Shown here one piece after another: positions 40,110-48,114 of a stretch of DNA of 48,864 nucleotides. Position 1 is the stretch's first letter, and each line of letters begins with the position of its first letter. The stretch spans positions 1-48,864 of IMG/VR virus record IMGVR_UViG_3300028802_000023; one strand, 5' to 3'. The stretch is from a virus. Under the pieces are notes generated by a model. That model worked only from the letters and a program-made list of their open reading frames with translations. It made no database searches and had not been told where the DNA came from. A program made the translations under genes and the position numbers.

Positions 40110-41102
40110 TTAACCGACGCTGATAACAGCCTGAGCGATAGCTGTAGGATCGACGACCTTGTAGCCGTAGACCTGCAGTCCTCTCATGACCGTTCCGAAA
40201 GTCTGTTCGGAGCGGAGCGTCTCCATCTTGGTCATCTGCGATGCGAACGTCAGCCCGTGGGCGTGGCCCGCGTACACCAGATACTCACCCGCGACGATAC
40301 CGGCAGCGGTACCGCTCGGGATCAGGTTTGACGTATAAAGCGTGAAACGGTCAACCATGCCGATCCGGCCATTGCGCAGGATCGAGGTGGCATCGCCCGA
40401 CAAATAGGCTTCACGCAGCTCGCTCATCTTGATCAGCGTCGCCGCCCACGTCGGCAGTACGACCCAACGCCCCGTCTCGGGAACGTTGTATTCGTCCAGC
40501 GCCTGACCGAGACGCAAAATAATATCAACGATTTCAGTCTTGCCAGTCGTCGGGCTTCTCGCGACCGCTGCCAACGGCGTGGTGGTGGCACCGAGGTTGA
40601 TGACGTTGGTGATGATACCCGCCGTGGCACCCCGGTTCTTGGCCGCCGCCTGATCCTTCAATCCAAGAAGTACCGCCGTATCGATGGTGATCTTCATCTG
40701 TTCAGCGGCATCGTCGGACCACATGCTCAGGAGATTCAGATCGCTCTGAACATCCATGACGTCGTCGAGAATCGTATTAAAATATTTGCCCTTGTCGATC
40801 AGCAGATCGATGACAGAACCGGACGGGCGCTGCAGCAGCAACGATTGGTCGGCGGCGTAGTCGGCAATGGTAATCGTCGGCTTGGTACGAATACGAACCT
40901 TGTCGCCTTGGTTCTTGATCTCGCCTTCGTAATCGGTGTTGGAAATAGCCGCAAGCACGGTGCTCGCATAGAACTTTTCAACGAGTTTGCCAGACCAGAT
41001 TTCAGGAATGAAACCGGTCGCCTGAAGGGTGTTAGCTGCAACGGTGAACGGATAAGCGGAAGTACCAAGGGTACTTCCGGTTGGTGCGAGAGGATATGCC
41101 AT
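40110..41102 (-). CDS. Major capsid protein (P22-like coat)
   Basis: A 330-residue coat protein. ATG 41102 is chosen: GGAG lies 9 nt upstream, while an in-frame TTG at 41108 is too close to it. The sequence has the P22/HK97-fold opening FIPEIWSGKLVEKFYASTVLAAISN, the E-loop-like region VRIRTKPTITIADYAADQSL, then helices (DDAAEQMKITIDTAVLLG) and the domain around GRWVVLPTWAATLIKMSEL. It ends with VYGYKVVDPTAIAQAVISVG. It lies between scaffold and adaptor, the usual order. Confidence 0.9.
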   Translation of the reverse strand: MAYPLAPTGSTLGTSAYPFTVAANTLQATGFIPEIWSGKLVEKFYASTVLAAISNTDYEGEIKNQGDKVRIRTKPTITIADYAADQSLLLQRPSGSVIDLLIDKGKYFNTILDDVMDVQSDLNLLSMWSDDAAEQMKITIDTAVLLGLKDQAAAKNRGATAGIITNVINLGATTTPLAAVARSPTTGKTEIVDIILRLGQALDEYNVPETGRWVVLPTWAATLIKMSELREAYLSGDATSILRNGRIGMVDRFTLYTSNLIPSGTAAGIVAGEYLVYAGHAHGLTFASQMTKMETLRSEQTFGTVMRGLQVYGYKVVDPTAIAQAVISVG

Positions 41103-41126
41103 AGCCAATGGCTCCTGTGAGAAGGG

Positions 41127-42158
41127 TTATCGGATACGCCCCTCTCGTTCCGCATCGAAGATCATGGCTTCGAGACGGCCCTTCTCTGCCTCACGTCCCC
41201 GGTATTTGCCCGAAGCCGAGTCGGCATAGAACTGCGAGATCTGGGCGCGGGTGATAATCGGCTTCTCAGCAGGGGCGAGGGTCGCCGCTGAAGTCTTGGC
41301 TCTGCCCGGTGCAGCTAAGTCTTCCAGCGAGAGCTTGCCGTTTTCGACAGGCTGTGACTGTTGACCCTGCGGGACGAAGGCAGCCTCTTGATCAAGGAAG
41401 CCTTTGAAGAAGGCGAGCACACGGGGAGTGTTGTTCTGCGCGTATGCCGTCCTCAACAACTCATGTCTAATAGCACCGGAATACATATCCGGCAACGCCA
41501 ACCACGCATGGAAGTCCGGTAACACGTTGATATCGCGCCAGTGTGGAATGCGCTGATCGAGCGCTGACTCCAGCTCGAACCGCGCCTTGGCGTTGTTCTG
41601 TTCGGCAGTGGTCGAGAGCTGCTTCTCCAGATTGATCAGCTTCTGCCGCAACGCGGCGACTTCGGGTGTGAGTTCTTCCTTAGCCTTCTTGGCGACCACG
41701 CTGAGAAACTCACTGCCGTATTCAGAGACTTCTTCCGGTGTGAGTAAGCTCTGTGGACGTAGTTCTGCCGGTGTTTCGCTTGATGGTTTCTGCATTGACG
41801 CCAGCAGGCTCTGCATCGACGCAAGCTGGCTGCTCATGGAATGGATATCGCCTTCGGCGCGTTTGTATCGTCCTTCCATTGATTTGTATCGACGCTCCCA
41901 GCTCTCCTCGGAGACCTGTTCAGGCGGCGTTACCTGTGGGGTAACTTCCGGGGGCGGCGCGAACGACGGCGCAGCACCGGGGGGATCGGCTGGCGGCAGG
42001 GTTTCAGGCGGGGCTTCGGATGGTGCAGCACCGGGGGATTCTTGCGGCGGCTGCCCGCTTTGGGCACGGAACGCGGCATCGGCTTGCGCCGCCATTTTCC
42101 GTACGGCCGGGGGAATGAAGGTGTTGGGGTCGTCTTTGACTTGCGTCTTCGGGGCCAT
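41127..42158 (-). CDS. Scaffolding protein candidate
   Basis: A 343-residue protein. The first 95 residues are Pro/Ala/Glu-rich and disordered (VTPQVTPPEQ is encoded by the dispersed repeat at 41929-41945). Residues 95-215 form a long coiled coil (YKSMEGRYKRAEGDIHSMSSQLASM, LRQKLINLEKQL). The rest is charged, with a basic, helical C-terminus, as needed for coat contact. GGAGG precedes ATG 42158. Lies directly upstream of the coat gene, where phage scaffolds are normally found. Confidence 0.8.
   Translation of the reverse strand: MAPKTQVKDDPNTFIPPAVRKMAAQADAAFRAQSGQPPQESPGAAPSEAPPETLPPADPPGAAPSFAPPPEVTPQVTPPEQVSEESWERRYKSMEGRYKRAEGDIHSMSSQLASMQSLLASMQKPSSETPAELRPQSLLTPEEVSEYGSEFLSVVAKKAKEELTPEVAALRQKLINLEKQLSTTAEQNNAKARFELESALDQRIPHWRDINVLPDFHAWLALPDMYSGAIRHELLRTAYAQNNTPRVLAFFKGFLDQEAAFVPQGQQSQPVENGKLSLEDLAAPGRAKTSAATLAPAEKPIITRAQISQFYADSASGKYRGREAEKGRLEAMIFDAEREGRIR
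41929..41945. repeat. Dispersed 17-bp palindrome
   Basis: GTTAC-CTGTGGG-GTAAC. It encodes VTPQVT in the disordered N-terminus of the scaffold candidate, the same residues as the copy at 9029-9045 in the ssDNA-binding candidate. Confidence 0.8.
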
Positions 42159-42181
42159 GGGGTCCTCCTGTAGAGCGTGGG

Positions 42182-42439
42182 CTAGGGCCGGTGGGCGCTA
42201 GACGAGGCTCTCTTGTCGATGGTCTCAGCGGTCTTGGTACAGTCATCCAGCAGGCGTCCAAGCGACACCAGCGCCTGCGCGCGACCTTGGGCGGTCGGCA
42301 GCATGTCGATCTGGGCGGAGACGCACTCGACGATCCTGCCGTCGGTGTAGTCGCCGTAGGCTTTCACGAACCGTTGCCACAGATCAGGCGCGGCACGCGC
42401 CAACTGGGCTGCAGCCATGACTAACTCTTTATCGCTCAA
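42182..42439 (-). CDS. Hypothetical head-region protein (85 residues)
   Basis: A helical protein that appears to start at TTG 42439, overlapping the previous stop (TTGA) with AGGTG 5 nt upstream. The alternative is ATG 42418, seven codons later, with only a weak ribosome-binding site. Content: AAAQLARAAPDLWQRFVKAYGDY, then Asp/Gln-rich helices. It is located between scaffold and portal-side small genes. No family is claimed. Confidence 0.6.
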   Translation of the reverse strand: MSDKELVMAAAQLARAAPDLWQRFVKAYGDYTDGRIVECVSAQIDMLPTAQGRAQALVSLGRLLDDCTKTAETIDKRASSSAHRP

Positions 42440-42627
42440 TACTTCACCTGAGCCATCTCCAGCACGCTGGGTGCCTCAAGGGCGTTCTCGCCGCTTGGCG
42501 TTACTTTGGCGTAGTTGTTGATCGACCGTTCCCACGTCTCACCCCCCGTGAGACGATTGACGGCATGGCGGTTGGGAAGCAGCTCCTGCTGACTCCCTTT
42601 GCCAATATGTTTAACGATCTTCCTCAT
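42436..42627 (-). CDS. Hypothetical head-region protein (63 residues)
   Basis: A small basic protein starting MRKIVKHIGKGSQQELLPNR and ending SVLEMAQVKY. The ATG overlaps the upstream stop (ATGA). I have seen NRHAVNRLTGG...NYAK-TP-type motifs in phage head clusters; they are unassigned. A minor head protein is probable. Confidence 0.6.
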   Translation of the reverse strand: MRKIVKHIGKGSQQELLPNRHAVNRLTGGETWERSINNYAKVTPSGENALEAPSVLEMAQVKY

Positions 42628-43115
42628 ACCGGATACACGCTGTGTGTGCCGGACTGCGTGCCAGTCGTAATGACCGACGCACCACCGGGTACGGTAGAGA
42701 ACTGGAACGTACCTGCGGGAGGACCACCCACCGCACTGACGTAATAGGTCGTGCCCATAACGACGCCCGTCGGCAGGGCAATAGTCGTAAAGAACCGGAA
42801 CGGCTGGTTCGCCACCCAGCCGTGGGTGGCCAACGTAACAACGGCAGGACTCGCAATGCTGATCGTAACCGTCCGCAAGTTTAGCTGCTGCTGAACCCGT
42901 ATCAGCGCCCGTTCCCAGTCCTGACGGTCCAGCCGCAGGAACCGCTCCGAAAGCTGGACGCTTGCCGACACCTGAAGCTGCATCAGCCTCGCGGCGACAT
43001 CGCCGTCATCCAGCCGCAGATTGATAGGAGTGACGCCCGCTCCGGTCTGACCGAGTGGGACGGCTTTTTCGAAGTCGTTATTGCCAATTTTAGAATAGGC
43101 GGTAACCGCTGCCAT
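42624..43115 (-). CDS. Head-associated structural protein candidate (163 residues)
   Basis: GGGAG precedes ATG 43115. Residues 1-80 are helical with charged Arg/Asp (ARLMQLQVSASVQLSERFLRLDRQDWERALIRVQQQLN). Residues 85-163 form an Ig-like or beta-sandwich domain (VTLATHGWVANQPFRFFT, YYVSAVGGPPAGTFQFS). Such two-part proteins between portal and coat may be head decoration or completion proteins. Function inferred from location only. Confidence 0.6.
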   Translation of the reverse strand: MAAVTAYSKIGNNDFEKAVPLGQTGAGVTPINLRLDDGDVAARLMQLQVSASVQLSERFLRLDRQDWERALIRVQQQLNLRTVTISIASPAVVTLATHGWVANQPFRFFTTIALPTGVVMGTTYYVSAVGGPPAGTFQFSTVPGGASVITTGTQSGTHSVYPV

Positions 43116-43126
43116 CGGAATACTCC

Positions 43127-43158
43127 CTTGTCGCGCCGAAGCGCGCCTTCGCGCGCAG
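43127..43158 (-). repeat. GC-rich hairpin with a second partial copy at 47561
   Basis: In the 48-bp gap between two head genes, GCGCGAAG pairs with CTTCG(G)CGC around GCGCG. Positions 43127-43143 read on the minus strand match 47561-47577 on the plus strand in 16 of 17 bases (CGCT-T/A-CGGCGCGACAAG). Each lies in a gap followed within about 30 nt by a ribosome-binding site. It resembles short palindromic intergenic repeats of Rhizobiales genomes (recall, not a search). Confidence 0.55.
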
Positions 43159-43163
43159 GCGGG

Positions 43164-43388
43164 TTACTTGCCGGTCACGCCGGGACGGCGCGGGTTGGCG
43201 CTCTGCTTGCCGAACATATGCGTCGACCCACCCTTCATAAACTTGCCACCGGGGGACTTGTCGGTCTTGCCGGTGCCGCCTTCCGACAGCGACTTGGTCA
43301 AGCCCGCCGCCTGCTTGCCGAACATCTTGGTGTTGCCGCCTTTGTGGAACGCGGGTGTGCTTGACTTCATCAGTTTGCTCTTAGCCAT
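43164..43388 (-). CDS. Small basic head-region protein with KGG-T-MFGKQ repeats
   Basis: A 74-residue protein with AGGAG before ATG 43388. It contains the motif twice: HKGGNTKMFGKQAAG near residue 16 and MKGGSTHMFGKQSAN near 51. This element is common in small proteins encoded next to phage portal genes, where function is unknown. The Lys/Gly/Thr composition without hydrophobic core suggests an extended protein bound to portal or DNA. It follows the portal gene with a 9-nt gap. Confidence 0.65.
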   Translation of the reverse strand: MAKSKLMKSSTPAFHKGGNTKMFGKQAAGLTKSLSEGGTGKTDKSPGGKFMKGGSTHMFGKQSANPRRPGVTGK

Positions 43389-43397
43389 ATCATTCTC

Positions 43398-45491
43398 CTA
43401 TCCTGCACCACCTTGGATGCTGTTGGTACGTGGACCCATATCGCCGTTCATCGGCGACCCCTGTTGCGCGCCCTGTGCCTGCGCCGCCTGCTGCTGCATC
43501 GCCTGCGCCTGCATCTCCTGCTGCTTCTTCTTGAGGTCGTCTTCCGACGGCACGACGTTCTCGCCGGGAATGCCGATGCTTTCAGACACCTTGCGCAACA
43601 CGACCGCACGTCCTTCCGGACCCATGATGCCCATGTCGATGGGGTTGGCGGTAGCCTGCAGGAACTCGATCTGGCGCGAGCGTTCAGTTTCACGCTGAAT
43701 GGCTACACTAACGCCCTTGACGCGAATTGATTCTTCGCCCGTCAGCATGCCGCTTTGATCCGTCAGCATGATCATGTCGAACAAATTCGACAACAACCCC
43801 TGAAACACGTCACGGTCGACGTTGGCGGCAACCGTTTGCAGTATTTTCGAAGCGTTGCCCATCAGCATCGCTAATCCGCTGGCCGTCCTGCCAGCGCCGC
43901 CCGACGCACCCCCCGACAGATACTTGGGGATAGCTGACAGTTCGTCCGCAAGATCGGAGAACTTTTGATACGTTTGAAGTAGCTCGCCCGCGTTGGAGTT
44001 GGGCTGGAAGAAATCGATGGGTTTTTGCGCCGACGAATTGTTGCCCATCGGATCGGACGTGACCCGCCAGCGCTTCCACGGGTAGAGATCTTCACCATCT
44101 TCATCGGGCGACAGACGGTCGGTATTGACGACGACTTGAGGACCGGAAGAAATGGATAGATTGTTGACCAAGGCGCGAAGCGTTGCATTGCAGACTTCCT
44201 GAATATCACTCAAGATATCCGGCAACCCGTTACCAACCGGGGTACCGGGTACTTTTTCGAAACTGGTGATAAAGTAGGGGTGCCTTTTGCGGGGGCTTGG
44301 GGAGAGCTGCACCTTGATGACGTGGCGTCCGATCACCCACGCCTGCACGAAGTAGTCCCGCAGTTCGTCCGGCACCTGCTTCTTGCTCATGCCGTACTCG
44401 CGCAACATGCGTCCTTGGACGTTGCCATGGTACTCGATACATGAAATCAACCCCGACCGGTTCATGTTGGGATTTTCACGCGACTCCTGATTGGCGCGTT
44501 CGGCATCGGTGGTGTCCCAGTCCTCGTTGAGACCCCCTCTGCCGTACTCGTCGAGCACGGCGCGAATTTCCTCGACGTTGTAGCCGGGCAAATCCAACAG
44601 ATCATTGAGGTCCGCACGCGAGACGCGCGTACGTTCGATGACGGCGGCGTCCTCGATATCGGCACAGCCCGGCGTCCACCACAGATCGAACGGCGACTTG
44701 CGCTCCCAGAACAGGCGCGGCTTCTGGGTGATGGTCGCCGTACCATTCTTCCAGTCCACCGCAGGGACGATCTTGACAATCGGCCCCTTGATGCAGGCAA
44801 ACGGAAACATCGGCAGGTCGACCAAGAACGCCGCCAGCGCCTCGTAGAATTTTCCTTCGGATAAAATTTCGTCGATCTTGTCTTCGGCCACCAAGGCTTG
44901 CTTGGCGGCACGCTTCTTCGCCGCTTGCCGCGCGGCTTCCATCAACGAGAAAGTCCTGTCACGTATCGACGTCGCGTCTATCGGCTGTCCCGCCTGCGCC
45001 TGCGTCTGCGCTTCGACGCCGACGAGCTGAGAGATGGCTGCGACGATCTCGGGAGGTACATCCGGATCGTCAGGGGGTTCAAGTCCCCAAGGCCGTTCGT
45101 TTGACAGGTAGACGTCGCGGAGCAGGGAGGAAGCGCCACGACATTTCATGGAAATCAAGCGAGCGTAGACTTCAGAGCCGCCGAACTGTTTTATTTCCTG
45201 TATTTTCGTCGCGTCGTATTGCCCGTTGAACACGCGCAGGCAACTGAGGAGACGCTCGCTCCAACCGGCAGACGAGTTGTTGCGATGCTGCTTGAATGTT
45301 TCGAACTCGGTCCGGATAAAGCCAGCGAGCGACGTCAGGACGACGTCGTCCAATGGCTTCGCCGCTTGGGCTTTCTGTTCGTCGGCGAGCTTGATGGCGG
45401 CATTGAGCTGCGCAGGCGGCACCACCCGCAGCACGCCACGCCCGCCAAAATTACTGTTCCCCTGAAAAGGTCCGATAGCTCCAACAGGCAT
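43398..45491 (-). CDS. Portal protein
   Basis: A 697-residue portal of podovirus-type phages, forming the ring through which DNA enters and leaves the head. It opens with VGAIGPFQGN, followed by a helix-rich wing region (WSERLLSCLRVFNGQYD), clip/stem features (ARLISMKCRGASSLLRDVYLSNERPW), the core with DLPMFPFACIKGPIV and SPFDLWWTPG, the region NGLPDILSDIQEVCNATLRALVNN and a Gln/Ala-rich coiled C-terminus (QQEMQAQAMQQQAAQAQGAQQ) like the barrel of P22 portal. It is the first gene of the leftward operon, diverging from the terminase. Confidence 0.9.
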   Translation of the reverse strand: MPVGAIGPFQGNSNFGGRGVLRVVPPAQLNAAIKLADEQKAQAAKPLDDVVLTSLAGFIRTEFETFKQHRNNSSAGWSERLLSCLRVFNGQYDATKIQEIKQFGGSEVYARLISMKCRGASSLLRDVYLSNERPWGLEPPDDPDVPPEIVAAISQLVGVEAQTQAQAGQPIDATSIRDRTFSLMEAARQAAKKRAAKQALVAEDKIDEILSEGKFYEALAAFLVDLPMFPFACIKGPIVKIVPAVDWKNGTATITQKPRLFWERKSPFDLWWTPGCADIEDAAVIERTRVSRADLNDLLDLPGYNVEEIRAVLDEYGRGGLNEDWDTTDAERANQESRENPNMNRSGLISCIEYHGNVQGRMLREYGMSKKQVPDELRDYFVQAWVIGRHVIKVQLSPSPRKRHPYFITSFEKVPGTPVGNGLPDILSDIQEVCNATLRALVNNLSISSGPQVVVNTDRLSPDEDGEDLYPWKRWRVTSDPMGNNSSAQKPIDFFQPNSNAGELLQTYQKFSDLADELSAIPKYLSGGASGGAGRTASGLAMLMGNASKILQTVAANVDRDVFQGLLSNLFDMIMLTDQSGMLTGEESIRVKGVSVAIQRETERSRQIEFLQATANPIDMGIMGPEGRAVVLRKVSESIGIPGENVVPSEDDLKKKQQEMQAQAMQQQAAQAQGAQQGSPMNGDMGPRTNSIQGGAG

Positions 45492-45556
45492 ATCTATGTC
45501 GCTCTTGCGATCATTTGGGACTACATATCCCGTGAGGCAAACTACCGGGTGCCACC
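45492..45556. promoter_or_regulatory. Divergent control region between portal and terminase genes
   Basis: This 65-bp gap separates the start of the long leftward late operon from the rightward terminase genes, so promoters for both should lie here or within the flanking genes. It has no GTTAC palindrome. No convincing sigma-70 elements with proper spacing are visible, so promoter recognition could need a phage or host activator. Location-based call. Confidence 0.4.
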
Positions 45557-46105
45557 ATGGATGCAGTCACAAGCCCAAGCAACAGCGATCTGACGATGAT
45601 CAAACTGGCGCGCGAAATCGCGATGGACATTCAGCCGCTGCCAGAAATATTCAAACAATATGCAATCACCGACGAAACATGGGCTGAGTTACAACGAAAC
45701 ACAAAATTCCAGATGCTGCTCGCGACCGAAGTCGAGGCGTGGCAGACCGCATTAAATACCCACGAGCGGGTAAAGATGAAGTCGGCATCGATGCTGGAAG
45801 AGTGGCTGCCGACGCTGTACCGCCGCATGAGCGATGACGAAGAGGCGCTCCCGGCAACCATCGAAGCCGGAAAAATGCTGGCGCGGATCGCCGGACTCGG
45901 CATGCCCACCGACATAAGTGGCGCGATTGGCGAGCGTTTCGTGATCAACATTTCAATGGGACCTCAAGCTACGCCCGTCGAATTTACCAAGGACGTAACG
46001 CCGGTGCCGAAGATCATCGACAACGAAGTTACTTCCGGAGGTAACGCGCCAAGCGCGTCCAAAGAAGCGCGTGCAAACGCGCAGCGTTGGGGAGACATGA
46101 AATGA
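45557..46105 (+). CDS. Terminase small subunit candidate
   Basis: A 182-residue protein just before the large terminase gene. It is helical with an N-terminal HTH-like region (LAREIAMDIQPLPEIFKQYAITDETWAELQRN), a long central helix with an acidic/basic mix (VKMKSASMLEEWLPTLYRRMSDDEEALPATIEAGKMLARIAG), as needed for oligomer formation, and a short disordered tail with EVTSGGN from the dispersed repeat. No strong ribosome-binding site precedes ATG 45557. It should recognise the packaging site. The stop overlaps the next ATG. Confidence 0.75.
   Translation: MDAVTSPSNSDLTMIKLAREIAMDIQPLPEIFKQYAITDETWAELQRNTKFQMLLATEVEAWQTALNTHERVKMKSASMLEEWLPTLYRRMSDDEEALPATIEAGKMLARIAGLGMPTDISGAIGERFVINISMGPQATPVEFTKDVTPVPKIIDNEVTSGGNAPSASKEARANAQRWGDMK
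46028..46045. repeat. Dispersed palindrome, N8 spacing
   Basis: GTTAC-TTCCGGAG-GTAAC, palindromic except for one base pair. It encodes EVTSGGN near the end of the small terminase gene. Confidence 0.8.
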
Positions 46106-47547
46106 AAGCCATTAACTACACCGCACCGCCGACATGCGGACGGTTCATGCAGAGTTCTGCATTCGGCAGACTGCTCGCCGGTCCCGTGGGTAGTGGGAAG
46201 ACAACGTGTTGCGTGTTTGAGTTATTGAGAAGGAGTTGCGAGCAGGCACCGTCGCATGACGGCATCAGATATACGCGCTGGGCTATCGTGCGGCAGACGC
46301 TCAAGCAACTCAAAGACACCGTGCTGAAGGATATCACCGGATGGCTGGAAGGCATTGCCAGTTACAAGGTCAGCGACAACACGGTCTACATTACTATGGG
46401 GGACGTGAGGTCGGAGTGGATATTGATCCCACTCGACAGTCCCGAGGACCAACGTCGGTTACTGTCTATGCAGTTGACGGGCGTGTGGATGAGCGAAGCC
46501 ATCGAGATGCATGTGGACCTTGTGGATGCCCTCGCCGGACGACTTGGCAGATATCCGTCAGCAGCTATGGGCGGTGCGACATGGTTTGGCATGATTGCGG
46601 ACACCAACATGCCCTCGGAGGGGAGTGAGTGGCATAAATTCATGAATGAAGACACGCCGATGGACTGGCAGATCTTCATCCAGCCCGGTGGGCTGGAGAA
46701 AGAAGCTGAAAATTTGCCGTGGCTGACGCAGACGGCAGAGACGATGAAACTGGCGGTGGACGATGAACGACGGATCGCACAAGGAAGAAGTTATTATGAA
46801 CGACTCGCACGCGGTCATGGCACCGACTGGGTTCTACGTTACGTTCATGCCAAATACGGCAATGACCCATCCGGTACGGCTGTGTTTCGGGAATCCTTCA
46901 ATCGACCGTTCCACGTTAGAGACGACGTACTCCCCGTCTCCGCAACTCCCCTTATTGTCGGTCAGGATTTCGGACGCGATCCCTGTTCAGTCATTGGTCA
47001 ACTGGATCATAAAGGAAGACTTCTGGTCCTGCAGGAAGTCATCGCTGAAGACACTGGACTGGAGATGCATATAAACAAGGCGCTGCGGCCGGTGTTGATG
47101 CATGAGAGGTACTTGGGCAAGCCGGTTGCGATGGTGGGAGATCCAAGTGGCATCAGCAAGAGTTCTATTTACGAGGAGACAACTTTTGACGTCCTCAAGC
47201 GAATGGGCATGCATGCCTTCCCGGCACCCACCAACGACATCGACCCGCGTCTTCGAGCAGTTGAAGCGTTTTTGCTTGGACAGCGAGATGGCGGGCCTGC
47301 CTTTATCATCGACCGAGATCGCTGTCCTGTTCTCGTTAGAGCACTCGGAGGAGGTTACCGTTACGCCAAAACCCGCAACGGCATGAGAAAACTTCTGCCG
47401 GACAAGAACGAGTATAGTCACGTCATGGACGCGCTGCAGTACTTATGCTTGGCAGCACACGGCGGCATGGCGGGGATGTTCGCTGTCAGGCTTACCAGAC
47501 GACCGCGTGTCGTCAGAACGAAGATGCGCGCGGGAGCGTGGACTTGA
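46102..47547 (+). CDS. Terminase large subunit
   Basis: A 481-residue DNA-packaging motor. ATG 46102 has GGGGAG 7 nt upstream and is preferred over an in-frame TTG at 46087. The ATPase has Walker A GPVGSGKTT (27-35, K33) and a Walker B/coupling region near LTGVWMSEAIEM. The RNase H-like nuclease shows D289 in VGQDFGRD, DPSG in MVGDPSGISKSS and D443 in HVMDALQYL. The architecture matches P22-type podovirus terminases, suggesting headful or cos packaging from a defined start; which one cannot be told from the protein alone. Confidence 0.93.
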   Translation: MKAINYTAPPTCGRFMQSSAFGRLLAGPVGSGKTTCCVFELLRRSCEQAPSHDGIRYTRWAIVRQTLKQLKDTVLKDITGWLEGIASYKVSDNTVYITMGDVRSEWILIPLDSPEDQRRLLSMQLTGVWMSEAIEMHVDLVDALAGRLGRYPSAAMGGATWFGMIADTNMPSEGSEWHKFMNEDTPMDWQIFIQPGGLEKEAENLPWLTQTAETMKLAVDDERRIAQGRSYYERLARGHGTDWVLRYVHAKYGNDPSGTAVFRESFNRPFHVRDDVLPVSATPLIVGQDFGRDPCSVIGQLDHKGRLLVLQEVIAEDTGLEMHINKALRPVLMHERYLGKPVAMVGDPSGISKSSIYEETTFDVLKRMGMHAFPAPTNDIDPRLRAVEAFLLGQRDGGPAFIIDRDRCPVLVRALGGGYRYAKTRNGMRKLLPDKNEYSHVMDALQYLCLAAHGGMAGMFAVRLTRRPRVVRTKMRAGAWT

Positions 47548-47605
47548 TCCGCCTTCGCTGCGCTACGGCGCGACAAGCTAAGCGTGAGCGAACGAGGGTA
47601 AGGCT

Positions 47606-47701
47606 ATGAGCGCCTCGCGCTCAAGCACCACGGTAGCCATTGCCATCGTGCTGGCAGGCATCATGGCGCTGCTGGTCACTGCGATACTACTGCTGGACTA
47701 G
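47606..47701 (+). CDS. 31-residue single-span membrane peptide
   Basis: ATG 47606 after GAGGG. The product is MSASRSSTTV followed by one hydrophobic span (AIAIVLAGIMALLVTAILLL) and a final Asp. Its 3' end overlaps the convergent HTH gene by 15 bp. It could be a small holin-like or host-membrane peptide expressed with the terminase. The intact ribosome-binding site supports it, but its small size limits confidence. Confidence 0.5.
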   Translation: MSASRSSTTVAIAIVLAGIMALLVTAILLLD

Positions 47702-47989
47702 CGCAAGCTCTTCTTCAACTGCACTCGCTTGCCGCACGACGCGGGGTTTGCGGGGTCGTGAAGCACGTACATCTTCGCGTTGCCGCGTCACCTCGTCCTG
47801 CATCCACTGACTGAAATCAGCCAGCAAGTAGAAGACCTTCTTTCCCAGCTTGATCGAGGGCGGGCCGCGCTTCTTGCAGCGCCACGTCGCCAGTGTCTGG
47901 GTTGACACCTTCAACACGTCAGACATTTCATCGGCAGAGAGCAACCCTACCGTCGCGCATATCGCTGCTGTGGTTGGTACATCTGTCAT
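47687..47989 (-). CDS. Excisionase/AlpA-type HTH regulator
   Basis: A 100-residue protein starting at ATG 47989 with AGGAG 10 nt upstream; a GTG at 48028 is in frame but lacks a ribosome-binding site. Residues 14-62 match the HTH_17 family: LLSADEMSDVLKVSTQTLATWRCKKRGPPSIKLGKKVFYLLADFSQWM, with helix-turn-helix followed by a wing and the typical Y-xxx-D-xxxW end. The C-terminal tail is Arg/Glu-rich. These proteins are usually transcription factors or recombination directionality factors. No integrase is present, so a regulatory role is more likely. A good -10 and an inverted repeat lie just upstream. Confidence 0.78.
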   Translation of the reverse strand: MTDVPTTAAICATVGLLSADEMSDVLKVSTQTLATWRCKKRGPPSIKLGKKVFYLLADFSQWMQDEVTRQREDVRASRPRKPRVVRQASAVEEELALVQQ

Positions 47990-48028
47990 TGGTTGGATAC
48001 TCCTAGTGGGTGGTTGGGAAGCTACCAC

Positions 48029-48114
48029 GACGGGTTGGAGTAGATAGTGACCTGATGGTCAAGTGATTGTATCATTATACCGGTAGGGTTTTATAGTTCT
48101 AGGATTTTTCCGGA
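48029..48114 (-). promoter_or_regulatory. Promoter and operator candidate for the HTH gene
   Basis: Reading leftward, a perfect TATAAT (48079-48074) lies about 90 bp before ATG 47989. No good -35 matches at 17 bp (only weak TAGAAC-like sequence). Between them lies an inverted repeat TGACC-TGAT-GGTCA (48048-48061), which is suited to a dimeric repressor. The AT content is clearly above the rest of the window. Autoregulation by the HTH protein is inferred. Confidence 0.5.

Noticed and set aside
44229-44253. GTTACC...GGTACC as another dispersed palindrome
   Set aside because: The second arm is GGTACC rather than GGTAAC, so it does not fit the family pattern.
45492-45556. Specific sigma-70 promoters in the portal/terminase gap
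   Set aside because: TTGCGA and TTGCCT hexamers exist but spacing to AT-rich -10 candidates is wrong (11-13 bp) or the -10 is poor.
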